In this document: positions 11,101 through 20,644 of the stretch, piece after piece
Position numbering within the stretch: position 1 is the stretch's first letter
Layout of the letters: the number at the start of each line of letters is the position of its first letter
Assembly: GCF_016841685.1 (NCBI RefSeq)
Contig: NZ_JAENYR010000019.1
Location: forward strand, 1-55,859
Reading direction: 5' to 3'
Source of the DNA: Thiohalomonas denitrificans
Lineage (GTDB): Bacteria; Pseudomonadota; Gammaproteobacteria; Thiohalomonadales; Thiohalomonadaceae
Length of the DNA stretch: 55,859 nt
Made by a program: the position numbers and the translations under genes
The notes under the pieces: generated by a model
Told to the model about the DNA's origin: nothing
What the model saw: the letters and a program-made list of their open reading frames with translations, nothing else
The model's database searches: none

Positions 11101-11970
11101 ATGGAGCAAGTTCTTTCCCACCTACCGCCGGAAAAGCGCGACGAGCTCGGGCGAGCTGTCGAGCTGATTCGGGACGGCTGTCCCGGCGTCGGCGCAGTTC
11201 TGCTGTTCGGCTCTTACGCGCGGGGTGATTGGCGGGAAGAGGGCGACCTGCCACCCAAGCGCCGCTCCGGCCACGCCTCCGATTACGATCTCCTGGCGAT
11301 CACCGATGACGACCAGGACTGCGAATCCCGCACCTGGCTCGCGATCGCCCGCGCCTGCGATGAGGCGGGGCTCTCCACCCATGTTCGAATCATCCATTTG
11401 GAGATTGGCTATCTGAACCGGAAGCTGGCGAAGGGGCAGTACTTCTATTCGGAAATCGTCACCGAGGGGAAGGTGCTCTGGCGCGAGCCAGGGTTCGACT
11501 TGGCCGCGCCCGCGCTGCCCGATCGCGAGGAACGGCTTCGCGCGGCCCGGGAAGGCTTCGGCCATTGGTTCGAAAAGGCGAGCCGATTCTTTGCAATCCA
11601 TGAGTCCACCAAGAAGAAGGGCTGGTTACCCGAAGCCGCATTCCATCTCCACCAGGCCGCCGAAGCGGCCTACAAAGCAGTGCTGCTGGTTCATACCGGC
11701 TACATCCCCAACGAGCACTATCTGGCCCTGCTCGGCCAGAAGGCGGAGGAGGTGGACGCCCGCCTTGCCGGCCTCTTCCCCCGGGAGAGCGAATTCCAGA
11801 GCGACGCCTACGAACTGCTCGACTACGCCTACATCGGCGCCCGCTACGATCCCCAGTATCGTATCGACAGCACCACAGTGGAGTACCTGGGCAAGCGGGT
11901 GGCGACTCTGCTCAAGATAGCCGAGACGGTGTGTGAGGAGAAGATTGCGGGACTTGAACTGTCGGCGTGA
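11101..11970 (+). CDS. nucleotidyltransferase-HEPN fusion protein
   Basis: A 289-residue protein combining two halves usually encoded separately. The N-terminal nucleotidyltransferase domain has LLFGSYARGDW and, after an insertion, ASDYDLLAI. The C-terminal half is a HEPN domain with AAFHLHQAAEAAYKAVLLVH and GLFPRESEFQSDAYELLDYA. The insert between GSYARGDW and the DYD motif is longer than usual. Such fusions are thought to be self-contained toxin-antitoxin or regulatory proteins; no substrate can be named. The frame opens at 11065, but ATG 11101 (MEQVLSHLPPEKR) fits the domain start better. Confidence 0.8.
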   Translation: MEQVLSHLPPEKRDELGRAVELIRDGCPGVGAVLLFGSYARGDWREEGDLPPKRRSGHASDYDLLAITDDDQDCESRTWLAIARACDEAGLSTHVRIIHLEIGYLNRKLAKGQYFYSEIVTEGKVLWREPGFDLAAPALPDREERLRAAREGFGHWFEKASRFFAIHESTKKKGWLPEAAFHLHQAAEAAYKAVLLVHTGYIPNEHYLALLGQKAEEVDARLAGLFPRESEFQSDAYELLDYAYIGARYDPQYRIDSTTVEYLGKRVATLLKIAETVCEEKIAGLELSA

Positions 11971-12388
11971 CACCCGCGCCCTAACTAAGGATGGGATATA
12001 CTGGCCCCAGCCATGGACAGCGAGGAGCTTGTATTTCCTCGTGTAGGCTACGGTCGGAGGCGGCTAATGGGTGTCCCCGGAATTCCCTGTACCTGCTTGG
12101 CACCGGTGGGATACGATGTGCAAAAGAATTTACGGATGAGGATTGCACGGACGTGCCAACCGCCCTTCTCAAAACAGAAAAAACTAATGGTTCGCCAGGC
12201 AAAGAGTATGGAGCCGAAGCCTTAAATGGGCCCATCCGAACTCGTGCCTCCGGTTTATTTGACTCTGACCCCGTTTATCCGAGCTCAACGCCTCCGGTAC
12301 TAACGTCGGCCAGTCGCGGTCACTTGGCGTACCTGAAGCATGCGTATACTGTGACCGGAATGTCCACAGGGTTTAGTTGCCGGTGAAA
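11971..12388. other. gene-poor stretch before the hydrolase-ATPase unit
   Basis: No open frame here resembles a known protein. It contains the 24-bp motif at 12254-12277 (TTTATTTGACTCTGACCCC...). It also holds a possible promoter for the next gene, TTGGCG at 12324 and TATACT at 12345, whose 15-bp spacing is shorter than ideal. Base composition changes to A+T-richer DNA just downstream. Confidence 0.4.
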
Positions 12389-14092
12389 ATGATACGTCAA
12401 TTTGGACGCTCTGAGGCGAACCGCTCCAAAGAGCTAGACGAGAAGTTCCCTCAGATCCCCGCCGTTTCTGAAAACAACGTCTGGTATTCATACGATGAGC
12501 ACGCTTCCCATGTGATTATCTTTGTGCATGGCATTTTTTCGGATAGCCGGACTTGCTGGCTCCATCAAGACGATAACGTAACCAAGTGCGAGTACTGGCC
12601 AGAGCTTGTCCGCAGGGACTTACGACTATGTAACCCAGCTATATTCTTAGGCGGATTTTATACCGACCCTAATTCCACTACATACGAAATAAGAGATTGT
12701 GCGCATGAGCTCTTCTCCGCGTTACGTCGGCCCAGTGTGGATGGGCGGCTATCACCGCTGGATTTTCACCATCTAATTTTCGTTACCCACAGTACTGGCG
12801 GAATTGTCGTCCGTTATCTTCTTGAGCGGCATAAGAAAGAGTTTACCGACAAAGAAGTGGGCCTGGTGCTGGTAGCTTCCCCGTCTTATGGATCCAAGTG
12901 GGCTAACCGTACTGACCCCCTATCACGTGCACTAAATAACAGACTGTCCCAGCAACTCAAATGGGGCAATGACTCATTGCAAGAAATCGACGATAGGTTC
13001 CGTGAGCTAGTAGATGGCAAACACATCCCAAACCTCAAGGGCACAGAGGCATATGAAAATCATTTTCTTCGCCGAAATTTCTTTTGGGCCCGAACCAAAG
13101 TAGTAGACAAGGAGTCTGCCGGCCGATATTTCGGAAGTCCTAGACAACTGCCGAATACGGACCACTCAACGTGCGTTAAACCGGATACTTTCACTCACCC
13201 GGCCCACGAGTTGTTGGTGGATTTCTACACAAGCCTAGGTTGGATCTGCCCTGCTAGTTCCTGGGACTCTATCCCGGCTCCAAAAGGCGGCATTTCCAGG
13301 CATGCCGAAAATAATATCGATGCTGTGCTATTCGATGTTTACCAGCCTGGGTATGAAACCTACTACGTAAAGCGAAGTATTGACGACGAGTTTGCGAGAG
13401 CTAAGGATATTTTCCACTTATGGGTTTTCGGTCCTTCTGGATGTGGAAAGACCTGCCTTATCCGCCGAAATCTAGTCAGATTAGACTCCGAATACATCTT
13501 TATTTCACTAGCGAATTACTATGACTCATCTGCTGAAGAGTGGTTAGCAGCTGTAATCGAAGAGTTGTTTGCCGAAGCAAACCGAGCCTCCCCTCCCGAA
13601 CGCTCCCTACCCTACCTAATGGATAACGCGGCCAAACTTCTGTGCACTGAATATGAGAAAAGGCGGGTCTATATCCACATTGAAGAAATTCCTGTCCGCT
13701 CAGCCGAGTTACTAACGCAATTTGCAAAGCTAGTTTCCGCCTTTCTTGTTCATTACGCCACTAAAGCACAGAACGAGAACGTAAAGTTCGTCTTCTCATC
13801 TATCGACTTTCCCTACTCAGATTTAGATAATTTTCACAACAAGGTGCACGAGCGCCTAAGAGTTATGCCGATGACCATTTGGTCCGAAGACGCAATAAAG
13901 CGATTAGTTATAATGATTAGCGAAGAACTTAAATTGGCGCTCAGCGAAATCCAACAAAAAACCATCAAAGATTTCGCTCAAGGGAGCCCCCGTTTTGTGA
14001 AGAAGCTTTTTAGGAACCTACTCGCCCGCCAATTTCCGATTGAAGAGCAGTTCGACACGATTTTAAGAGAAACCGAACAAGAGCTCGGCTGA
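12389..14092 (+). CDS. alpha/beta-hydrolase (PGAP1/DUF676-like) fused to a P-loop ATPase
   Basis: A 567-residue two-part protein. The N-terminal half is a serine hydrolase of the lipase/esterase type. HVIIFVHGIFSDS (about 41-53) carries the oxyanion strand, FVTHSTGGIVVRYL the nucleophile serine near 134, and DHSTCVKP a likely catalytic histidine near 257. The second half is an NTPase with Walker A FGPSGCGKTCLI near 345 and a Walker-B-like strand RVYIHIEEI. Hydrolases of this type fused to ATPases occur in STAND-like immune proteins, where the hydrolase is a candidate effector acting on membrane lipid. The 864-residue AAA-TPR gene starts 5 bp after its stop. TTG 12377 is an alternative start. 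Coding DNA is visibly A+T richer than the flanks, a sign of transfer. Confidence 0.75.
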   Translation: MIRQFGRSEANRSKELDEKFPQIPAVSENNVWYSYDEHASHVIIFVHGIFSDSRTCWLHQDDNVTKCEYWPELVRRDLRLCNPAIFLGGFYTDPNSTTYEIRDCAHELFSALRRPSVDGRLSPLDFHHLIFVTHSTGGIVVRYLLERHKKEFTDKEVGLVLVASPSYGSKWANRTDPLSRALNNRLSQQLKWGNDSLQEIDDRFRELVDGKHIPNLKGTEAYENHFLRRNFFWARTKVVDKESAGRYFGSPRQLPNTDHSTCVKPDTFTHPAHELLVDFYTSLGWICPASSWDSIPAPKGGISRHAENNIDAVLFDVYQPGYETYYVKRSIDDEFARAKDIFHLWVFGPSGCGKTCLIRRNLVRLDSEYIFISLANYYDSSAEEWLAAVIEELFAEANRASPPERSLPYLMDNAAKLLCTEYEKRRVYIHIEEIPVRSAELLTQFAKLVSAFLVHYATKAQNENVKFVFSSIDFPYSDLDNFHNKVHERLRVMPMTIWSEDAIKRLVIMISEELKLALSEIQQKTIKDFAQGSPRFVKKLFRNLLARQFPIEEQFDTILRETEQELG

Positions 14093-14097
14093 TTGAC

Positions 14098-16692
14098 ATG
14101 AAGAAACTCACGTCGACGACAATTATTCCAAAAAGCTTATACGTTGCTAGGGATGCGGACCGCCAGCTTGCAACCGTGATTTCAGGGATGGGGCGCCCCG
14201 GTTACGTCCTTGTGGCACGGCAAATGGGGAAGACAAACCTCTTAATAAATGCAAAACGTGATCTCGAATCTTCGGAAGACGTTTACGCCTATATCGATTT
14301 ATCAGGTGGTTATTACGAAAATCCGAGAGACTGTTTTCGTAATATAATAGACATTGTCTTGGAGGTTGGGGGAGAAAACATATCAGTTCCTTCTGAAGCA
14401 ATTTTAAAAGACAGGGAACGCCCCACTTCCCTTCCGGCCGCCAAAGAACATGAGAGAGAGCTGAGGGGGGTTCTGAAGAACCTTAAGGGTAAGCTCGTAA
14501 TTATTTTAGACGAAATTGACTCATTAACGAAAACTAATTTCTCTGATCAAGTATTTGCGTTTATTCGTAGCATATACTTTTCGCGCGTTTCGTATTCTGA
14601 ATATGAAAAGTTAACATATGTTCTGTCTGGCGTAGCCGAACCTGCCAACATAATAAAAGATAAGAGCATTTCGCCTTTTAATATTGGTCAAAAGATATAT
14701 TTGGATGACTTCAATAGGGCCGAGTTTGATGCATTCCTTTTTAAATCCGGACTCGAACTCGATGGTTTAATAGCGGATCGTATCTTTTGGTGGACTAATG
14801 GAAACCCAAGAACGACATGGGATTTATGCTCATCTATTGAAGATGCCTTGCTTGCTGGAAAAGAAGCAACAGAAGAGTCCGTCGACGAAGCTGTCAATCA
14901 GCTCTATTTCGGTTCATTTGACAAAGAGCCTATTGATCACATTCGGCAACAAGTAGCAGACAGTAAAGAGATCAGGAATGCGCTGACGCAGATGGCATAC
15001 GGAAAAGGTGAAGAGCTTTCTGATGCTATGCGATCCCGACTTTATTTGGCGGGAATAATTGGCGGGTCCTACGCTCAAGGGAACCCCGTTTGTATAAAAA
15101 ATAGAATAATTGAGCGCGCTCTTTCGGAGAAATGGTTATCTGATATCGAGCGGAGCCGAAAAAGCCTTCTCGCACTTGCGGATGATAAGTACGATGAGGG
15201 TGATTATCAGGCGGCTGTCGATTTTATGCAAGAATATTTGTCTCAACACGGCCCGGCGGCCGAGTCCATCTCCCCACTGACGTACTTCCGATTGGCTACA
15301 GCCCATTTTATGCTTGGCAACTACCACGATGCTCTGAAGGCATACGACAAGGCTGATATCGATAAGAAAAAGCTTGCGCAGTTTTATTACGAGAAGGTTT
15401 ACAGGCGGGGTATCGCCTGCTTTTTCGTCGGGTTGAGCGAGGACAGCATCGCGGCATTTGAGACATACACTGAGGAATATTCGGACGGAAATTTTTATAG
15501 ACAAGCCCAGCTTAACCTTTCATCGGCATATTTTAAATGCAACTTCGAAGAGAAGCGGGACAAAATTGAGGCAATAAACCGAGAAATACTTGACAGTGCA
15601 GACGCGGAAACGGTCGATGGCCGTGAATTATTGACGTTTGCTTCAGTTAACCTGTCTCGCATGTTTGGTAGAGAAGGTAATGAAAAGGAGGCAGTAAATT
15701 ACGCTCTGGAAGCTCTCAAGACCGCGAAAAATGAAGAGCGCCCGGCCATTTTCCTTGAGGCCCTTAACAAGTGCACTGAGTCAGATGACCGTGATTATTT
15801 TTTGGGTAAAGCAATTGAAGCGATTATTAGCGGAGAGCTAGAAGTTCAGCGCTTTCGCCAAGAAAACACGTTTCAATATAACCATCAAGTTCTTCTCGGA
15901 ATCCTCGCAGAAGCCTACATCAATAGCGAATCGGATTACGCACGGCTATGGGACTATTCTACAGGCGGGAACACAGGCGGCGCCATTCCTTCCGATAAGC
16001 TCGAGTTTGATGTAATTCTTACTTTGTTGGGAAAAACACAATTTGCTAAAGCGGAAGCCCTGTTGAATGATTCGGTGGGAAACAATAGGATTTCGATGGA
16101 CCAACGTATCGCGGTCTACAAATATTTGTGGCTCCTTACGGGCAAGGAACAGGATACATATCGAAATTCATATATTAGTTTATTCGAGAGCGATGATAGT
16201 ACTTTCAAACTTGATGAGACGGACGTTGATTTGGTGCTCGACGCGATCTCTGATGCCATCACCAGCAAGTCCTATTCTAGAGCGCTCGAACATATAGCGG
16301 ATGTTCACAGGCATGGACTCAGTGGGAATCTCGATGAAGGAGCTCGGGCTTTGGTCGAATATATGGAAATGGTCCTTAACTCGCGATTGGGACGTGAAGC
16401 CGAGGCGAGAAAAATTGCAGAGCACATTCTAGGAAAATTAAGGTCGCTAACTAAAAGCGGCTCGGAGTACGTTAGTAGGGAGACCTTGGAGATCGTTCAA
16501 AAACAGGCTGCTGATATTGGGCGCCATGCAATTATGGTACCCATAAAGCGAACACAAAAAAAGATCGGTCGAAACGAAAAAGTGCGGGTAAAATATCTGG
16601 ATGGGCGTGTCATAGAAGAAAAGTATAAGCGCGTGCAAGGGGATGTTGAAGAAGGCAAGTGCGAATTATTAAGCCCGATCGGGACGGAATGA
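14098..16692 (+). CDS. AAA_35-like ATPase with TPR repeats
   Basis: An 864-residue protein. The N-terminal ATPase has Walker A YVLVARQMGKTNLL (about 37-50) and Walker B LVIILDEIDSL near 140. RQMGKT in place of GxxGxGKT is typical of the AAA_35 group. From about 350 to 800 it is a helical solenoid with TPR-like units such as LALADDKYDEGDYQAAVDFM and FRLATAHFMLGNYHDALKAY. The last 45 residues are basic. It follows the hydrolase-ATPase gene by 5 bp. The pairing suggests a sensor/regulator (TPR scaffold) with an effector (hydrolase), the logic of abortive-infection systems; this is inference. I do not recognise the exact pair as a named system. Confidence 0.75.
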   Translation: MKKLTSTTIIPKSLYVARDADRQLATVISGMGRPGYVLVARQMGKTNLLINAKRDLESSEDVYAYIDLSGGYYENPRDCFRNIIDIVLEVGGENISVPSEAILKDRERPTSLPAAKEHERELRGVLKNLKGKLVIILDEIDSLTKTNFSDQVFAFIRSIYFSRVSYSEYEKLTYVLSGVAEPANIIKDKSISPFNIGQKIYLDDFNRAEFDAFLFKSGLELDGLIADRIFWWTNGNPRTTWDLCSSIEDALLAGKEATEESVDEAVNQLYFGSFDKEPIDHIRQQVADSKEIRNALTQMAYGKGEELSDAMRSRLYLAGIIGGSYAQGNPVCIKNRIIERALSEKWLSDIERSRKSLLALADDKYDEGDYQAAVDFMQEYLSQHGPAAESISPLTYFRLATAHFMLGNYHDALKAYDKADIDKKKLAQFYYEKVYRRGIACFFVGLSEDSIAAFETYTEEYSDGNFYRQAQLNLSSAYFKCNFEEKRDKIEAINREILDSADAETVDGRELLTFASVNLSRMFGREGNEKEAVNYALEALKTAKNEERPAIFLEALNKCTESDDRDYFLGKAIEAIISGELEVQRFRQENTFQYNHQVLLGILAEAYINSESDYARLWDYSTGGNTGGAIPSDKLEFDVILTLLGKTQFAKAEALLNDSVGNNRISMDQRIAVYKYLWLLTGKEQDTYRNSYISLFESDDSTFKLDETDVDLVLDAISDAITSKSYSRALEHIADVHRHGLSGNLDEGARALVEYMEMVLNSRLGREAEARKIAEHILGKLRSLTKSGSEYVSRETLEIVQKQAADIGRHAIMVPIKRTQKKIGRNEKVRVKYLDGRVIEEKYKRVQGDVEEGKCELLSPIGTE

Positions 16693-16784
16693 AGCACGAA
16701 GAGGGGTCGGGTGTTTCCTAGTGAATGCACAAGCTTGTTAGACACCTAATTTTCAGGTGACCCCGCTCAACCCCTTCGAAACTG

Positions 16785-19700
16785 TCACTGTACCATGCTC
16801 CAAATCACATTCATCGGCCCGCTCCCCTGGTGGCCCTGATATCGCACCTGCCCGATATAGCGGAAGGGAGCTGCCTTACCGCCGATCAGCTTTTGTTCAC
16901 GAACGAACAGGTGGACCTCGATGCCGCGCTGTTCGTGCTCGATGATCTCCCGTCCCCATGCGCTTTCCGGCGTGGTGCGGTTCTGGCTTTGCCAGTGGAA
17001 GGTGTGTTCGTCAATGAAATAGTCGTGGTAGCGGTGCTCAGCGCTCTTGCCTTGTTTGTTGAGGGTCACCAGTAGGATGTGTCGACGTGGGTGGTTCAGG
17101 ACGACGTGGCCGGCGTGCCAGTTGCCCGGGTTGAAGCTCTCGCCGAAGAGTTCCGGGATCTCTTCGCGCATGAAGGTTTGGCCAGTGGCCAGTTCCAACG
17201 GGTCGAGCACGGCTCTTAACCGTGCCAGGGTGCGCATGGTTTCGTCCGCTGTGTAGTCCGGATAGTCGGGGTTGGTCGCCTTGAGGATGTGGTGGCCATC
17301 GGGCGTCTTGGTGACCTTGCGCAGCAGATACTGATCGTCGCCGGTGGTGTCCTGGCGTTCGATAACGACGATGCTGCCGGTGATGGCGCCGGCGTTGCCG
17401 GTGTCCATGCGTTCGAGTAGCAGGTAGTCACCGTCGTGGATAGGGTGTTTGCCGCCGTTCATGGAGTCGCCGATGGCGCGGGCGATGAAGTGGCGTGCGG
17501 GATCGAGGCGGCCGTGGCCCGGGCCGAGGGTACGGTACTCTTCGGTGTCGGCGCGCCCGACGCGAAAGTAGCCGCAGGCGATTCGGACGTTGGGGAAGTA
17601 GGGCAGCTCTGTCCCCTCGGTTGGCTGGGGGAACGGCACCACATCGGCGGAAGGGGGCGCGGACGTTTCATCAGTGGCCGGGCGGTGAGCCTGGTAGTCC
17701 GCCAGGCGATAGTCCACCAGTTCTTGGAGCATCGATTCGAACGGTTCGATCTCGCTTGGTTCAACGGGGAAACGAGGGCGAAAGCGCCCATCGACAGTCT
17801 CGAACCATTTTTTGCCTTCGTGCGCAAGATGGTGGATTGGGTTGCGACTCCAGTAACGGTGCCAGGCGCCACTATCGATCTGCTCAATATCCTGAAGCTC
17901 GGGAATAATGTCACCGATCAGGCTGCGCCGACGACGGAAAACGTCAAGTGCCTGGCTAGAGAGCCCCTCGAGTTTTGGCGGATCGAGAAACCCACCGTTC
18001 TCAAGCAAGGACTCCAGCAGCACCATTTTGAAGCTCTTGTTCATCCGCTCGACTTCCATGTCGCGGAAGAAGTCGGCATGCCGTGCAAAACACACCTCCT
18101 CTTCAGCGCTCAAGTCCCCCTGGTCCTGCACTAATGCCCACCAGTGGCCATACTGCTTGCGCAGTTGCGGCATGCTGACGCCGGCCCGATAGAGCTCCGC
18201 CAATGTCGGGCGGCGCCCCAGGGTATCTTTGAGAGCCTGGTAGTCCTGCTGAATCCCCTTGCTGTCCAGCCGCTTGAGGAAGTTGATGATTGCCAGGTCA
18301 TAGTTGACGTAGCAGCCTTCGGGCAGCTGGAGCTTACCTTGCTCCGCTTTGCGGGCGAAGGCGGCGAGACTACGATAGGTACCGCTGACGTTGAACAGCG
18401 CTTGGGGCTTGTTGAGGAAGCCCCGGTGGTTGCCGATGAAGTCGAGCACCACCAAACGCTCCTTCCCTTCATGCCGGCGTAGCCCGCGCCCGAGCTGCTG
18501 GAGGAAGAGGATCTTGGATTCGGTGGGGCGGAGCATCATCACGGTGTCGATGGCCGGCAGGTCGACGCCCTCGTTGAACAGGTCCACCGAAAAGATCACT
18601 TCGAGCTGACCTTCGCGCAGGGCATCCAGGGCCTCGCCCCGTCCCAGCTTGGAGCCGGCGTAGGCCGCGGCAGCCTTGATGCCCTCTTTCCGGAAGTGGT
18701 CGGCCATAAAATCCGCGTGCCGCTGCGATACGCAAAAGGCGAGGGTTCGCCGCTGCCGTTTCTCCTGCCACTCCCGCCAGGCGTGGCGCGCCCGGGCGAG
18801 CGTCGCCAGTTTGTTGCTCAGGGCGTCCGGATCGAAGCGGCCGTTGCGCCATGGGATTGCGTCGTACTCCACCGATTCGTCGTGGATGCCGTAATAGGTG
18901 AAGGGGCAGAGCAGTTTTTCGTTCACCCCCTGAAACAGGTCGCAGGTATAGACCAGGTTGTCGTCGCAGAGGGAGAGGATGTCGGACTGGTCGGTGCGTT
19001 CCGGAGTGGCGGTGAGCCCCAGGAGGAACCGAGGTTGAAAGTGGTTCAGTAGGCGGCGATAGGTGTTGGCCGCCGCGTGGTGAAATTCGTCTACCACGAT
19101 GTAGTCGAACTGGCCTGGAGCAAACCTTTCGAGGTGATGGGCCTGGCCCAAGGTTTGGACCGAGGCGAATAGTAGATCGACCTGATCATCCTTACGGGTT
19201 CCGGTGTAGCGACCCACACGCGCCCGGGGCCGGATACGCTGGAAGGTATTCTCCGCCTGAAGCAGGATCTCTTCGCGGTGGGCGACAAACAGCACACGAC
19301 CTGCGTTCATCTGCTGGCTGTCGAATGCAGCGAGATAGGTCTTGCCCAGCCCCGTCGCCATCACCACCAAGCCACGGGCGTAGCGCTGTCGGCGTGTCTC
19401 CGCCAGTGCGGCGAGCGCCTCCTGCTGTACCGAGGTCGGTTCGGGCGGCGGCAGTTCGGGATCATCGCTGCCCGGTGCGACCGGCAGTGGGTGTGATTGG
19501 CGGCGCTGCTCGTAGGCCTCGATCCAGGCGTGGTCCAGAGGGCGCGCGTTCGGGTTGTTGAACAGGCGCACGAATGCGTTGCGGATCTCGTCGAAACGTT
19601 CCGGCTCCGGATGATCGGCATTGGGCAGGCCGATCCGGTAGTTCCATTCCAAGCCATCCTGCAGAGCGGTCGCGCTGATGTTGCTGGAGCCCACGAAGGC

Positions 19701-20048
19701 GGTGCCGTAGACGGTCTCCTCGCCATCGGTTCGCACGCAGATGTAGGCTTTCAAATGGAAGCTGCCCGATCCTGCCTCATGCACCCGAACCTCGGCACCC
19801 TCGTCGCCAAGCAGCATGAGCATACGCAGTGCTTGGGGATCGGTCACGTCGAGGTAATCACTGGTCAGCACCCGCAGTCGCGCTTTGCGGACGGTGACCG
19901 CCTCGCTCAATGCATCGTAGAGCAGCTCGAGACCGCTGGCCTTGATGAAGGCGACAGCGAAGTCGATCTCATTGGCCTGGCGAATGGCCTCGAGCAGGCG
20001 CGGTAGAAAGGGGTCGTTGGGTCCGCCGGTGGTCAGATAGGGAGGCAT
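16785..20048 (-). CDS. PLD nuclease - SF2 helicase - LexA-like - DUF3427 protein
   Basis: A 1087-residue protein. The N-terminal phospholipase-D-like nuclease domain has FHLKAY (HxK near 98) and VGSSN. The superfamily 2 helicase has Walker A MATGLGKTYLAAF near 233, the DEFH box IVVDEFHHAAANTY, GLTATPERTD, and motif VI QQLGRGLRR. A helical region follows, then an S24/LexA-like fold with IGDSMNG (Ser near 860) and LLRKVTK (Lys near 909). DUF3427 sequence forms the C-terminus. It likely acts on DNA; a defence or repair role is inferred. The chosen ATG is preceded by GGAGG at good spacing, and the start overlaps the upstream methyltransferase by 16 nt. A longer frame to 20126 exists but lacks support. 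Confidence 0.85.
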   Translation of the reverse strand: MPPYLTTGGPNDPFLPRLLEAIRQANEIDFAVAFIKASGLELLYDALSEAVTVRKARLRVLTSDYLDVTDPQALRMLMLLGDEGAEVRVHEAGSGSFHLKAYICVRTDGEETVYGTAFVGSSNISATALQDGLEWNYRIGLPNADHPEPERFDEIRNAFVRLFNNPNARPLDHAWIEAYEQRRQSHPLPVAPGSDDPELPPPEPTSVQQEALAALAETRRQRYARGLVVMATGLGKTYLAAFDSQQMNAGRVLFVAHREEILLQAENTFQRIRPRARVGRYTGTRKDDQVDLLFASVQTLGQAHHLERFAPGQFDYIVVDEFHHAAANTYRRLLNHFQPRFLLGLTATPERTDQSDILSLCDDNLVYTCDLFQGVNEKLLCPFTYYGIHDESVEYDAIPWRNGRFDPDALSNKLATLARARHAWREWQEKRQRRTLAFCVSQRHADFMADHFRKEGIKAAAAYAGSKLGRGEALDALREGQLEVIFSVDLFNEGVDLPAIDTVMMLRPTESKILFLQQLGRGLRRHEGKERLVVLDFIGNHRGFLNKPQALFNVSGTYRSLAAFARKAEQGKLQLPEGCYVNYDLAIINFLKRLDSKGIQQDYQALKDTLGRRPTLAELYRAGVSMPQLRKQYGHWWALVQDQGDLSAEEEVCFARHADFFRDMEVERMNKSFKMVLLESLLENGGFLDPPKLEGLSSQALDVFRRRRSLIGDIIPELQDIEQIDSGAWHRYWSRNPIHHLAHEGKKWFETVDGRFRPRFPVEPSEIEPFESMLQELVDYRLADYQAHRPATDETSAPPSADVVPFPQPTEGTELPYFPNVRIACGYFRVGRADTEEYRTLGPGHGRLDPARHFIARAIGDSMNGGKHPIHDGDYLLLERMDTGNAGAITGSIVVIERQDTTGDDQYLLRKVTKTPDGHHILKATNPDYPDYTADETMRTLARLRAVLDPLELATGQTFMREEIPELFGESFNPGNWHAGHVVLNHPRRHILLVTLNKQGKSAEHRYHDYFIDEHTFHWQSQNRTTPESAWGREIIEHEQRGIEVHLFVREQKLIGGKAAPFRYIGQVRYQGHQGSGPMNVIWSMVQ

Positions 20049-20644
20049 GGTGCCTCCGGCTTTCGGAGCAGTGCGTTGAGCCAACGCTCGTCCCGGCGGT
20101 CGGGACGCTGGTCGCCGGTTTGCCACATTTCAATTAGTGTCAGGCCACCGGTCTCGGGCAGGAGTTGGCGCAGACCGGCTTCGTCCAGATCGGTGAAGCG
20201 GCGTCCACCCGCCTCACGCTCTCCCGTGCCGTATTTGAACGAGCAGTATAGAACCCCGCCCGGCTTGAGCGCATTGGCCAGGCGCTGGAACACGTTCGGC
20301 AGCTCACGCCGGGGAACGTGCAGCAGGCTGGCACAGGCCCAGATGCCATCGAACTTATCGTGCCAGGAGAGCTCCTCGAAGCGCAGCACCTGCACCGACT
20401 GACCCAGGTGCTCTGTCGCCAGCGCGGCGAGCGTCGGCGCAGAATCGAAGGCAGTGACACGGTAGCCGAGCTCCAGAACGGCACGGGCATCGCGCCCGGA
20501 GCCACAGCCGGCATCCAGAATGTGTCCGTTCGCAGGAAGGTGCTTCAGAAACGGACCATGAAGAGGCGCCATCTCGACAGCGACCGTGTCACGGAAGAAG
20601 CTGGTGGCGTGCTGCTCGTAGTAGTCGCTGTCGTCCTGGGGCAT
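20033..20644 (-). CDS. class I SAM-dependent methyltransferase
   Basis: A 203-residue Rossmann methyltransferase. Motif I is HILDAGCGSGRDARAVLELG (about 36-55), followed by the acidic residue in VTAFDSAP. DGIWACASLLHVPRREL is the motif IV region. Similar small enzymes include TehB-like and type-11 methyltransferases; the substrate is unknown. Its 3' end overlaps the start of the PLD-helicase gene by 16 nt, so the two are co-translated. That makes a modification-plus-nuclease unit conceivable, although a DNA target is not indicated by any DPPY-type motif. Confidence 0.85.
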   Translation of the reverse strand: MPQDDSDYYEQHATSFFRDTVAVEMAPLHGPFLKHLPANGHILDAGCGSGRDARAVLELGYRVTAFDSAPTLAALATEHLGQSVQVLRFEELSWHDKFDGIWACASLLHVPRRELPNVFQRLANALKPGGVLYCSFKYGTGEREAGGRRFTDLDEAGLRQLLPETGGLTLIEMWQTGDQRPDRRDERWLNALLRKPEAPCLPI

